Position numbers and translations under genes: made by a program. The notes below the pieces were generated by a model that worked only from the letters and a program-made list of their open reading frames with translations, had not been told where the DNA came from and made no database searches. DNA of 25,210 bases. It comes from a virus. Position 1 is the stretch's first letter, and every line of letters begins with the position of its first letter. The stretch spans positions 1-25,210 of the IMG/VR virus record IMGVR_UViG_3300009609_000056; one strand, written 5' to 3'. Positions 14,453 through 21,197 of this stretch are shown here, piece by piece.

Positions 14453-15171
14453 GGTTTTGTCCTGTAGACCTGCGTGCACCTGCACTGGATGGTGTTCCCC
14501 GCGCTGGCCCCGAGGCTCGCGTCGCCGGGGAACATGAGCTGCTCTGTCCTTCCCTGGTACGTGACCTGGTGCGGCTTCTCCGCGTCCACCCAGACCTCCT
14601 TGGCGTCATAGGCGGAGTGGGCACTCCTCACGCGGTCGTCGTGGAGAGAGACCCACTGCTTCTCAAGCTGGAGGCCCACCGCATTCCCGGCCGCCACCGC
14701 GCCCTCCTGGCCCCCGAGGTTCGACGCGGCGATGACCTCCGTCCGCGCGATGACCTCCGCGCGGTTCGGGATGATCTCTGAGCCGTAGAGACCATCGATG
14801 CGGTTCGCGAGCTCGTTGATCCCCTCGCCGGCGTCGACGCCGATCTTGAGCTCGCGGCGGATGGAGTCCCGCTGAGTCCCAGTGATTTGAACGATCCTCG
14901 TGCCCGCCTCGCGGCGGAGGTAACGCGAGACGCGTTCTTGCCAGCGGTCCCTGATCTTCTCCGCCGCGAGCGATCCACCGAGGAAATCGACGAGCGCCTC
15001 GGTGAAGCCCGGGTCGTCGTCGATGGCCTTCGTCACGCGGCCGCTCCTGTCGGCGAGGTCCTGGAGCGTGGCGATCGCGAACTCGTCGACGGTCTCGGCG
15101 TACGTCTCGGCGTACCACCGCTCGAGCTCAGGCCGCATCGCGAAGAGGGCGGTTTCTACACGGGCCATCAT
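14449..15171 (-). CDS. MuF / SPP1 gp7-like minor head protein
   Basis: 240 residues from ATG 15171, which overlaps the portal stop (ATGA). The C-terminal half carries the family hallmarks: VIARTEVIAASNLGGQEGA, then WVSLHDDRVRSAHSAYD, a PGDASLGASAGNTIQCRC segment and the CRC motif near the end. Proteins of this family bind the portal, are packaged in small copy number and in some phages enter the cell with the DNA. The same frame stays open upstream through the A9 run in the portal gene, so a -1 frameshift there would yield a portal-MuF fusion. The frame extends back to 15552, but an ATG there would overlap the portal by almost 400 bases, so the 15171 start is preferred for the free form. Confidence 0.88.
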   Translation of the reverse strand: MMARVETALFAMRPELERWYAETYAETVDEFAIATLQDLADRSGRVTKAIDDDPGFTEALVDFLGGSLAAEKIRDRWQERVSRYLRREAGTRIVQITGTQRDSIRRELKIGVDAGEGINELANRIDGLYGSEIIPNRAEVIARTEVIAASNLGGQEGAVAAGNAVGLQLEKQWVSLHDDRVRSAHSAYDAKEVWVDAEKPHQVTYQGRTEQLMFPGDASLGASAGNTIQCRCTQVYRTKP

Positions 15172-16823
15172 GGTTCCGAGGCCCCCGCCGCGACGGACCT
15201 GATCGGCCACTTTTTTTTTGACGCGCGGAAGATTCGCTGAAGGTCGGGTCGCGCACGGGATACGTGCTTCTCGCGCTTCTTGTCCGTGTCGGCCGCCTTC
15301 TCGCGGCGCTCCGCCTTCCCCGGAGCCTTCACCTCCGTTGGTTTCTTCTCCTCGTTTCGCTCCGAAGAAGTAGCCCCCGGCTCCGGTGGAGCGGTCTCTG
15401 TCTCTGGAGGCGTGCGCGGCGGCTCCACGGGCTCTCCGAGGGGGACGCCCTGGAAATAGTGGAGGTCGAGGACCTTCTCGTCCTTCCTCGACATGCGGAG
15501 CTTCTCGCGTGCCTCGTTCGGCGAGAGGATCCCGAGGCGGACTCCCTCCCACGCGGCGTCGTGCTCAAGCTCGAGCTGCTCCCAGTCGAGATCCTTGAGC
15601 ACGAACCGGATGCCCCTCGCCTTCAGGTCCAGGCCTCGCTCCCCGAAGAGGGTGCGCTCGAGGCGGCTCTCAATGAGCGCCTGCCCGGGTTCGATCGCGC
15701 CGTATCGGTAGGCCCGGAGCATCTCGCGCGCGGAGGACCCGCCCAGGGATCCGACCACTGCCAGGCCGATCCGGTAGGGCGGCACGCAGTGAACCATGAG
15801 GAACTCTTTCGACAGGCCGTCGCTTCGTTCCCCGAAGTGCCCCTCGCGGTGCCCGACGTTCGACGCGCGGAGGGGCTCCACGTTGACGGAGCTCGTGGGG
15901 CCGCCACTCGTGACGATGTCCGTGTGCGCGCGGCCGCGTGCCTCCGCGAGCTTCTCCCTGATCTTGGCCGCGCTGGCGTCGGCAAGCGCCGCGTCGTCCG
16001 CCGCGACGTGGATGATCGTGTCCACGAGGCCGGAGGACTCGAAGAAGCTGATGTTGTAATGGCGGATCGCGGCGAGCTCGGCGCCGGCGGGGAGGACCGC
16101 GAGCCACCGAGGGACGCCGTAGTATCGAGGCGAGCGGTAGGAGTAGCGGCGGAAGACGATGACCTCGCGCGCCGCGGGCTCCCCCTTCGTGACGTCCCTT
16201 CCGTGTTCCGGATGGATCCTGAGCGGCGAGCCGAACTCGACGAAGTACCGGGTCTGCTCCTCGATGAGCTGGACCCAGATCCCCTTTCGATCCTTCCGCT
16301 TCTGATCCCGCGGGACCGCGCGGAGCGTGTGGGCTGGGATCGGGAAGATGCCCACGATGTCGCCCTCGGGCTTGCCGCCCTTCCGCGCGATCTCCCACGC
16401 CGACCACCCCACGGCCTCGGCCTCCCATCGCGCCTGGTCGAGGAGCTCGCCGAAGGGGAACTGTGGGCAGATCTCGAGGAGGTGCTCGTCTACGGCCTGG
16501 CCGTCCGCGGCCGCCTCGGCGTCCTCCTCATGGCTCTTCTCCTTCTCGCGCGACTCGTAGGTCCAGCCGTGCCCGACCGAGTCCACGGTCTTCGCGTCGA
16601 TGCACGCCGCGTGGACGGAATTCTCCTCCGCGAGGAGGAGGAGGCGCGCTGGATCGAACGGCGGCTCCACAGCCCGGTCCTGCTGGTAGAGGCCGCTGAA
16701 GTCGACCTCGAGCTGTTGCGACTCGACGTCATCCGCTGGCTCAGCCGCCTTCGAGACGACGTAAACGCCCGGCCCTCTCTCTTCTCGCGTCGCTCTGGTC
16801 TTACGCGTCTTCGTCCGGGCCAA
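15168..16823 (-). CDS. Portal protein
   Basis: 551 residues from a TTG at 16823; an ATG at 17015 is possible but would run through the dyad pair and into the divergent plus-strand gene. Portal proteins form the dodecameric DNA channel. Visible family features are DFSGLYQQDRAVEPPFDP, SVHAACIDAKTVDSVGHGW, EAVGWSAWEIARKGGK, the PIPAHTLRAVPRDQK stretch and a late YRSPRYYGVPRWLAVLP, followed by helices in the stem and crown region, ending with an acidic/basic tail. They fit the PBSX/HK97-like portal class. The last 14 codons follow an A9 slippery run that could fuse this protein to the next one. Its neighbours (terminase upstream, MuF downstream) confirm the call. Confidence 0.88.
   Translation of the reverse strand: MARTKTRKTRATREERGPGVYVVSKAAEPADDVESQQLEVDFSGLYQQDRAVEPPFDPARLLLLAEENSVHAACIDAKTVDSVGHGWTYESREKEKSHEEDAEAAADGQAVDEHLLEICPQFPFGELLDQARWEAEAVGWSAWEIARKGGKPEGDIVGIFPIPAHTLRAVPRDQKRKDRKGIWVQLIEEQTRYFVEFGSPLRIHPEHGRDVTKGEPAAREVIVFRRYSYRSPRYYGVPRWLAVLPAGAELAAIRHYNISFFESSGLVDTIIHVAADDAALADASAAKIREKLAEARGRAHTDIVTSGGPTSSVNVEPLRASNVGHREGHFGERSDGLSKEFLMVHCVPPYRIGLAVVGSLGGSSAREMLRAYRYGAIEPGQALIESRLERTLFGERGLDLKARGIRFVLKDLDWEQLELEHDAAWEGVRLGILSPNEAREKLRMSRKDEKVLDLHYFQGVPLGEPVEPPRTPPETETAPPEPGATSSERNEEKKPTEVKAPGKAERREKAADTDKKREKHVSRARPDLQRIFRASKKKWPIRSVAAGASEP
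15208..15221 (-). other. Slippery A9 site near portal 3' end
   Basis: Coding strand TC-A9-GTG at 15211-15219. Zero-frame codons are TCA AAA AAA AAG, which contains A AAA AAG, the most efficient -1 heptamer known in E. coli. The -1 frame continues without a stop into the MuF-like gene (VADQVRRGGGLGT, then its ATG). The normal portal stop is 14 codons downstream. Confidence 0.7.
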
Positions 16824-16842
16824 GGTCCCAACCTGTTGCGGT

Positions 16843-16871
16843 GGACGCCGGTCCGCATGGGACTCCGATCC
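16843..16871 (-). promoter_or_regulatory. Start-associated dyad pair upstream of portal gene
   Basis: Plus-strand copies GGACGCCGGTCC at 16843-16854 and GGACTCCGATCC at 16860-16871, 17 bases apart. They sit about 20 bases before the TTG at 16823, at the same distance as in other genes, which is part of the reason for choosing that start. Confidence 0.65.
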
Positions 16872-16974
16872 GAGTGGTGTCGATTCAGGCCGCCACCCCT
16901 CATGTTCGCCGAGAGCACAAATTGCCGCAGGGGTAGCGCAAGCCGATGACGTTTGGGCTACCCTGGAAGGTGGA
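16872..16974. promoter_or_regulatory. Divergent control region with inverted repeat
   Basis: This is the gap between portal (minus) and the plus-strand island. It holds a seven-base inverted repeat, GGGTAGC at 16931-16937 and GCTACCC at 16957-16963, with a 19-base spacer, ending 11 bases before the ATG at 16975. A repressor operator is a reasonable reading, the XRE protein at the island's end being the obvious candidate ligand. No confident -35/-10 pair is visible for either direction, though a promoter must lie here for the island. Confidence 0.45.
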
Positions 16975-17370
16975 ATGAAGAGAGTAGTTAAGCGCCCTGG
17001 AAAAAAGCGGCGCAAAAAGAAGGTCGTGGACCGCTCTGCCGCGATTCGTCGCGAACGGGCCCGCTACGGACCGGGGAATGAAGAGCGCAGGGACCGCAGG
17101 CTCGAAGCCGCGGTCCGGCTGGATGTCGTTGCCCTCTTCACGGGCGAACCCCTCAGAAGCCGCGACGATGCGCGAGTCGTGCAGGTGCTCGAGGCGGCGC
17201 TCGAGGTGGCCCGTCAGCGCTTCTGCGGGTCAAGTAGGCTCAGGCGGATTGGCGGTCCGGAGGAGCTTCGCGAGATCCAGCGGCGGGAGATCGCTCGGCC
17301 GGAGGCGTCGCTGGATTACCCGTGCTATTGTGAGGAGCCGGGCGGAGAAGGATGGGCGGATGACGACTGA
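16975..17370 (+). CDS. Hypothetical basic protein, first gene of plus-strand island
   Basis: 131 residues, not recognised. The N-terminal 30 residues are extremely basic (MKRVVKRPGKKRRKKKVVDR), the middle is helical (LEAAVRLDVVALFTGEPL, ARVVQVLEAALEVARQRF) and the C-terminus is acidic (CEEPGGEGWADDD). The start has a good ribosome site (GGAAGGTGGA directly before ATG). The basic head suggests nucleic acid or ribosome contact, but nothing specific is seen. It overlaps the next gene by 11 bases. Runs of A around 17000 give it somewhat lower G+C than the head genes. Confidence 0.65.
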   Translation: MKRVVKRPGKKRRKKKVVDRSAAIRRERARYGPGNEERRDRRLEAAVRLDVVALFTGEPLRSRDDARVVQVLEAALEVARQRFCGSSRLRRIGGPEELREIQRREIARPEASLDYPCYCEEPGGEGWADDD

Positions 17371-17560
17371 TGACTTCGACAGGATGGCCCGGGCGATCGC
17401 GCGGGGTGTCGTAAAGGCGACAGGCGATGACCCTCACGAGTGCGCGCTCCTCCTTCGCCGGGCGATCGTGTACCTTGAGCGGCGGCACGTCCCGTCGTCG
17501 TGCCAGTCGCAACTCCGAAGGAAGGCTTCGGCGCTGGCTGTAAGCGGAGAAGTACAATGA
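17360..17560 (+). CDS. Hypothetical small helical protein
   Basis: 66 residues from ATG 17360, chosen because GAAGGA lies seven bases before it; the frame is open further upstream to 17078 but that would duplicate the first gene. The sequence starts MTTDDFDRMARAIARGVVKA and continues with helices ECALLLRRAIVYLERRHV, then a basic end. No family is recognised. It is tied by overlaps to both neighbours, so the island is probably one transcript. Confidence 0.6.
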   Translation: MTTDDFDRMARAIARGVVKATGDDPHECALLLRRAIVYLERRHVPSSCQSQLRRKASALAVSGEVQ

Positions 17561-17631
17561 CGTGGCTCTGGTGGATACCAGTCGGCGTGGCGCTTGTCCT
17601 CGTCGTGTGGCTTTGGTGCCAGAAGCCGTGA
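17557..17631 (+). CDS. 24-residue membrane micropeptide
   Basis: A 24-codon frame, ATG 17557 to TGA 17631, encoding a single hydrophobic span (MTWLWWIPVGVALVLVVWLW, then CQKP). The ATG overlaps the preceding stop (ATGA) and its own stop overlaps the next GTG (GTGA), which argues it is translated. Such peptides in phages can be small membrane toxins, lysis regulators or exclusion factors; none is claimed. The four Trp residues near the membrane borders are characteristic of interface anchoring. Confidence 0.55.
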   Translation: MTWLWWIPVGVALVLVVWLWCQKP

Positions 17632-17822
17632 GAACCCCCATCCCATCCGACGAGTTTCATGCGCTTGGCGGGTACTTCGACTTCCAGACCTCCACCTACT
17701 ACTTCACCACGGAGCTGATCGCGAGGCTCCTCGATCTCCAGGTGGAGACCGCCAAGAAGGCCGCGGCCTCACGGGAGGAACTAATCAACCTGATGAGAGA
17801 GGACGCCAGCGCTGATTTTTGA
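17628..17822 (+). CDS. Hypothetical small acidic protein
   Basis: 64 residues from GTG 17628 (GTGA overlap with the micropeptide); an ATG at 17562 would overlap the whole micropeptide. It starts VRTPIPSDEFHALGGYFDFQ, followed by a helical part with TTELIARLLDLQVETAKKAA and ending EELINLMREDASADF. No family is recognised. It precedes the XRE regulator by 12 bases. Confidence 0.6.
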   Translation: MRTPIPSDEFHALGGYFDFQTSTYYFTTELIARLLDLQVETAKKAAASREELINLMREDASADF

Positions 17823-17834
17823 GGAGGGCGATCG

Positions 17835-18098
17835 ATGGCGAAGGACGATGACGAGCTCGTGGATGTCTTCAAGACCGAGTGGTACCGGAAGATGAAGGCT
17901 ACCCTGACGCCGGGGCGCGCCCTCCGCGCCTACCGAGAGAACCGCGGCCTGGCCAGGGAGGCCCTTGCGAAGCTGCTCGGTCCCACCGCGCGGAAGACTC
18001 ACGTTGCGGACATGGAAGCCGGACGGCGCGGCATCTCGAAGGAGATGGCGAAGAAGCTGGCGCGGATCCTCGGAGCCCCGGTGGAGAGGTTCCTGTGA
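17835..18098 (+). CDS. XRE/Cro-type helix-turn-helix regulator
   Basis: 87 residues with ribosome site GAGGAGGG before the ATG. The helix-turn-helix lies at about residues 28-85: GRALRAYRENRGLAREALAKLLG, then HVADMEAGRRGISKEMAKKLARIL and GAPVERFL at the end, the normal Cro/CI DNA-binding pattern, with no extra domain. It would repress or activate a phage promoter; the inverted repeat at 16931-16963 in front of its own transcript is a natural target (autoregulation, inferred). Its stop lies only six bases from the convergent stop of the large terminase, so transcripts from the two strands overlap unless ended elsewhere. Confidence 0.85.
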   Translation: MAKDDDELVDVFKTEWYRKMKATLTPGRALRAYRENRGLAREALAKLLGPTARKTHVADMEAGRRGISKEMAKKLARILGAPVERFL

Positions 18099-18104
18099 TG
18101 GCCC

Positions 18105-19631
18105 CTATCCCTCCCGCGGGTCCCGCCACTCGTCGTCCTCCCGAGCCTTCTCCCCGTACCTCGTAGTCACCGCGCCCACGTAGCTGATCCCGTCCTTCGG
18201 GCGTGACACGTACTCGCCGGCCATCGACAGGTTGTCCACCTGGTCGTCGTGCGCCCCGCGCGGGAAGGTCAGGAGCTCCGACTCGAGCGCGTCGAGCCAC
18301 GGCGCTCCCTGGAGGAAGAACACCGACCCGTTCTCGAGCCGCGCCGCCGGGTTCTGCGCGCGCGAGAACTTGTCCTTGTCCACCTTCACGGAGACGGCCG
18401 GGAGGCTCTGTCGCTTCGCGTACTGCGCGAGGGTTGCCTGGTACTGCGTGCCCTCGATCAGGATCTTCTTCGGGCTCCAGCGCGAGTTCAGGACGTGGAG
18501 GAGCGCGAGCTGGTCCGGGCCCTCGAGCCGCTTCCTCACGACGTCGAGGAGGAGGAGGTCACTCTCCGGAGTCAGCGCCCAGACCATCATGACCGTGAAA
18601 TCGGCGGACGTCTTGAGCGAGATCGCGAGGTCCGCCGTCAAGGACTTCATGCAGTCCACGGCGAGGAAGCGCTTCGGCTCGCCGTCCGGGCGGTGGAGGA
18701 CGTAGGTCCCATCCTCCACGGTGAAGTAGCGGAACGTGGAGCGCTTGAAGAGCGACCCCTCCTCGGGGGCTGGACGCCCCTGGTAGAGAGCCGACCACCA
18801 GTAGGCCGTCTGCGTGCGCTGGATCTGCTCCAGGACCTCCAGGGGGTAGCGCTCAGGCCAGAGCGCCTCGCCCTCGGCGCGGCCGAGCTGGTCGCCCTCC
18901 TCCGCGATCGCCGCGAAGTTGATGTGCTCCCAGGCCTCACCCGTCTGCTTCGCGTGATCGAGGATCCGGCCGGCGAGGTCGTCCTGGTGCCACCGGGTCT
19001 GAATGAGCGCGATGCACCCGTTCGGCTCGAGGCGGGTGTACGCGGTCGAGAGGTACCAGTCCCAGATCGCATCCCGGATGGTCTTCGACCGCGCCTCGAG
19101 GGCGTTCTTGATCGGATCGTCGATGATGAAGACGTCCGCTCCGCGGCCGGTCTGGCTCGCGCGCATTCCGCTCGTCACCATCCCGCCGCGCCGGCCCTCG
19201 ATCCTCCACGCGGCGCGCGCGTGGGTGGAGGGGCTCACGCGGACGCCGAAGACGGATTGCCCGTGGCGGAAGAGGATGTCCCGCGCCTTCTCGCCCCACT
19301 CCGCGGCGAAGCCGGCCTGGTAGCTCGCGAGCATGACCCGCTTGTCTGGGAAGCGCCCGAGGAACCACGCCGGAAAGAACGCGCTCACGGTGTCCGACTT
19401 CCCGTGCCTGGGTGGCATGGTCACGAGGAGGCGACGCGTCCGGCCAGAGGTGACGTCGAGGAGCTTACGTATGAGGGCCTTCAGGTGAGGCGGCTGGCGG
19501 TACCTGTGCCCCATTTCGAGAGCGGCCAGGCCCGCCGGCCCGAGGTAGGCCAGCCGCCGCAAGCTCAACCAGCTCGAGGTAGCGCTCTGCGATGACGGGG
19601 TCGTCGAGGATTCTTTCGGAGAGGGGGTCAT
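18105..19631 (-). CDS. terL: Terminase large subunit
   Basis: 508 residues from ATG 19631. ATPase motifs are clear: Walker A PPRHGKS at 73-79, Walker B VFIIDDP at 167-173 and the coupling motif QTRWHQDDL at 211-219. The nuclease half has D326 (FLAVDCMKS), E393 (LIEGTQYQ) and a late HDDQVDNLS (461-469), which fits the RNase H-like fold. It cuts concatemeric DNA and drives it into the head. The start overlaps the small terminase by 167 bases, unusually long; the first 40 residues look unlike a family N-terminus, so a later start (for example M40, at 19514) is possible. It is followed by the convergent plus-strand island instead of the portal. Confidence 0.92.
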   Translation of the reverse strand: MTPSPKESSTTPSSQSATSSWLSLRRLAYLGPAGLAALEMGHRYRQPPHLKALIRKLLDVTSGRTRRLLVTMPPRHGKSDTVSAFFPAWFLGRFPDKRVMLASYQAGFAAEWGEKARDILFRHGQSVFGVRVSPSTHARAAWRIEGRRGGMVTSGMRASQTGRGADVFIIDDPIKNALEARSKTIRDAIWDWYLSTAYTRLEPNGCIALIQTRWHQDDLAGRILDHAKQTGEAWEHINFAAIAEEGDQLGRAEGEALWPERYPLEVLEQIQRTQTAYWWSALYQGRPAPEEGSLFKRSTFRYFTVEDGTYVLHRPDGEPKRFLAVDCMKSLTADLAISLKTSADFTVMMVWALTPESDLLLLDVVRKRLEGPDQLALLHVLNSRWSPKKILIEGTQYQATLAQYAKRQSLPAVSVKVDKDKFSRAQNPAARLENGSVFFLQGAPWLDALESELLTFPRGAHDDQVDNLSMAGEYVSRPKDGISYVGAVTTRYGEKAREDDEWRDPREG

Positions 19632-19986
19632 GTGTTTTCACGTCAATGGTCGCCTGGACCTTCGACGGCAAGTCGAGGCCGAAGAGCCTGGACCACCGCT
19701 CGCGGACGCGGATCCCCGCCTGCACCCACTGCGGGTCTGCGCCCGCCGAGAGGCCAACGCAGACCTGGCGCCAGAGGTACTCGAGGCGCTCGGCCTCGAG
19801 CTTCCGGTGCTCCTCGACCTCCTCGGCGGGGATCTCGAGGAGCGCCTCGCGGTAGAGCTGGAAGGCCCGCGACTTCGAGCACTGGATCTGCTCGGCGATC
19901 TGCGAATAGGAAAGCCCCTGGGTTTTCAGCGCGACGGCGCGCGCGCGCTTCTCCTGGACGAGGACCTCGGTCTCGGCATCGGTCAT
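19465..19986 (-). CDS. terS: Terminase small subunit
   Basis: 173 residues from ATG 19986, which overlaps the upstream stop (ATGA). An N-terminal helix-turn-helix (GLSYSQIAEQIQCSKSRAFQ, about 24-45) would recognise the packaging site, followed by an oligomerisation core with EEVEEHRKLEAERLEYLWRQ, then GIRVRERWSRLFGLDLPSKV. The end is rich in Gly, Pro and Ala and overlaps the large subunit frame. Small terminase identity follows from the motif and the adjacent large subunit; the family is divergent. It is coupled to the upstream membrane coiled-coil protein. Confidence 0.8.
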   Translation of the reverse strand: MTDAETEVLVQEKRARAVALKTQGLSYSQIAEQIQCSKSRAFQLYREALLEIPAEEVEEHRKLEAERLEYLWRQVCVGLSAGADPQWVQAGIRVRERWSRLFGLDLPSKVQATIDVKTHDPLSERILDDPVIAERYLELVELAAAGLPRAGGPGRSRNGAQVPPAASPEGPHT

Positions 19987-20399
19987 CCGGTGGCCTGCGG
20001 CGGATTCTGGAGGGCGGTCTGCGCTCGAACATCAGAAGCGGCCGTCTTGAGCTGCCTGACCATGTCCTCGAGCTCGGCAATCTTGGCGTCCTGCTTTGTG
20101 GACTTATCGTTGACCAGCTTCTCTGTGGTCACCACAGTCCCCTTGACCGAATCGAGCTCCTTCGCTGCGGCGACGGCCAGACCCCGCGACTCGTCGGCCT
20201 TCTTGTTGGCGAGCTTGGCGGAGAAGTACGCGATCGTCGCAATCGCGATCTGCACCGCGGACGCGAGGAGGATCGTGAGGACGCCAATCAGGCCTGGACC
20301 GATATCAATGCTCGCGCCGAGAGTCTGCGAGGACTCCCAGCCAACGCCGAGGCCGAGGGTGGTTCCAGCAACGACAGCGAGCGTGCTCGTCAGCGTCAT
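19983..20399 (-). CDS. Membrane coiled-coil protein (holin/spanin-like candidate)
   Basis: 138 residues from ATG 20399, which overlaps the caspase-like stop (ATGA). Two hydrophobic segments (about 5-21, LAVVAGTTLGLGVGW, and 34-59, GLIGVLTILLASAVQIAIATIAYF) are followed by a charged coiled coil from about 65 to 125 (KLANKKADESR, then DAKIAELEDMVRQLKTAAS). That architecture occurs in holin-like and inner-spanin-like lysis proteins and in membrane sensors. It is the last gene of the phospholipase-caspase cassette before the terminase. A lysis role is plausible but no family signature is seen. Confidence 0.7.
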   Translation of the reverse strand: MTLTSTLAVVAGTTLGLGVGWESSQTLGASIDIGPGLIGVLTILLASAVQIAIATIAYFSAKLANKKADESRGLAVAAAKELDSVKGTVVTTEKLVNDKSTKQDAKIAELEDMVRQLKTAASDVRAQTALQNPPQATG

Positions 20400-21190
20400 C
20401 GTCCCTCCTCGAGTGCGCCCCACCTGCGCATGTATTTCGGCCCGGTGATCATCGGCTCCTGTGGGTACTCCCTCGTCGGAAGCCGGGAACGGATGCCTCG
20501 CTGCCAGTCCATGTAGCTCAGCGGATTGTCCGCCAGAGCGTCGAGCGCGGCCCTGGTGAACGCCCCGTTCGTGCCGGTCGAGTAGCTGTACTGGCTGTCG
20601 GTACAGCCCGCCATGAGAAGGACGGAGGACGATGCCAGGATCCGCCCAGTGGACGGTAGCGCGGCGACGGCCTCTGCCTTCTTCAGCTTCTCGGCCTTGA
20701 GGAAAACCTCCGGAGGCATGAAACGAACGCGCCGCTGGCTTCGCTCCGAGCACGAGGAGCGCACGGACATGAAGCGCGAGACGGTTCCCGAGTGGCAGGA
20801 GTCGGAAATGAAGATGACCCGCGATCCTCTCTCGCGCTCGGAGAAGATCTCCGCCAGCTCGTCGTCAACCAGCGGGCCGATCGTGAAGACATCGATGGGG
20901 CACAGCGCCTCGTCGCGATGGTCCTTCTCATCGCCGTCGAGGTCGGGGGTCCATGTGCCATGGCCGGAATAGGAGAAGATCCCGAGATCTCCGTACTTGA
21001 GCTTGGAGATGAGCGCTCGGATGGCGCTCGTTAGCGCAGCCTTCGTTGCCTGAGCGTCGAGGAGCTTCTCCACCTCGAAGCCGCGAGCATTGAGGGCGGC
21101 GGCCCAATCGTTGGCATCGATGACGCAGTCCGGAAGATCCGAACCCGTCCCGACGTAATCGATCCCGACGCAGAGGGCGAGCTTTGACAT
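20396..21190 (-). CDS. Caspase-like (peptidase C14, metacaspase-type) protease
   Basis: 264 residues. The caspase fold signatures are present: N-terminal strand LALCVGIDYVG, FEVEKLLDAQATKAAL, the catalytic His77 in FSYSGHGTW, then RDEALCPID, and catalytic Cys132 in FISDSCHSGT. A second part with LLMAGCTDSQYSYS and NGAFTRAALDAL resembles the small subunit of metacaspases. Members cut after basic residues (metacaspases) or serve as bacterial immune proteases. No signal peptide is seen, so it is probably cytoplasmic. It lies between the patatin-like lipoprotein (seven-base gap) and a membrane protein. In a phage a caspase is unusual; target and role are unknown. Confidence 0.88.
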   Translation of the reverse strand: MSKLALCVGIDYVGTGSDLPDCVIDANDWAAALNARGFEVEKLLDAQATKAALTSAIRALISKLKYGDLGIFSYSGHGTWTPDLDGDEKDHRDEALCPIDVFTIGPLVDDELAEIFSERERGSRVIFISDSCHSGTVSRFMSVRSSCSERSQRRVRFMPPEVFLKAEKLKKAEAVAALPSTGRILASSSVLLMAGCTDSQYSYSTGTNGAFTRAALDALADNPLSYMDWQRGIRSRLPTREYPQEPMITGPKYMRRWGALEEGR

Positions 21191-21197
21191 TGCCGTC

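Noticed and set aside
6760-15219. The two A9 runs as sequencing or assembly errors
   Set aside because: Both sit exactly where the -1 frame leads into a matching domain, and the zero frame is also intact through and beyond each run. A simple indel error would break one of the frames. A check on raw reads is still sensible.
14449-15552. MuF-like gene starting at 15552
   Set aside because: That start would overlap the portal by almost 400 bases. The upstream part of the frame has no family pattern and is best read as the -1 frame used after slippage at the A9 run.
15264-16949. Plus-strand open frame of 561 codons opposite the portal
   Set aside because: It is antisense to a recognised portal and made of Leu/Arg/Glu repeats typical of shadow frames; no ribosome site or family pattern.
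17078-17560. 160-codon frame in the plus-strand island
   Set aside because: The first two thirds overlap the first island gene and are Ser/Arg-rich without pattern. The ATG at 17360 has a ribosome site and fits the coupling.
18249-19595. Plus-strand open frame of 448 codons opposite terL
   Set aside because: It is antisense to clear ATPase and nuclease motifs of the large terminase and has no own signature.
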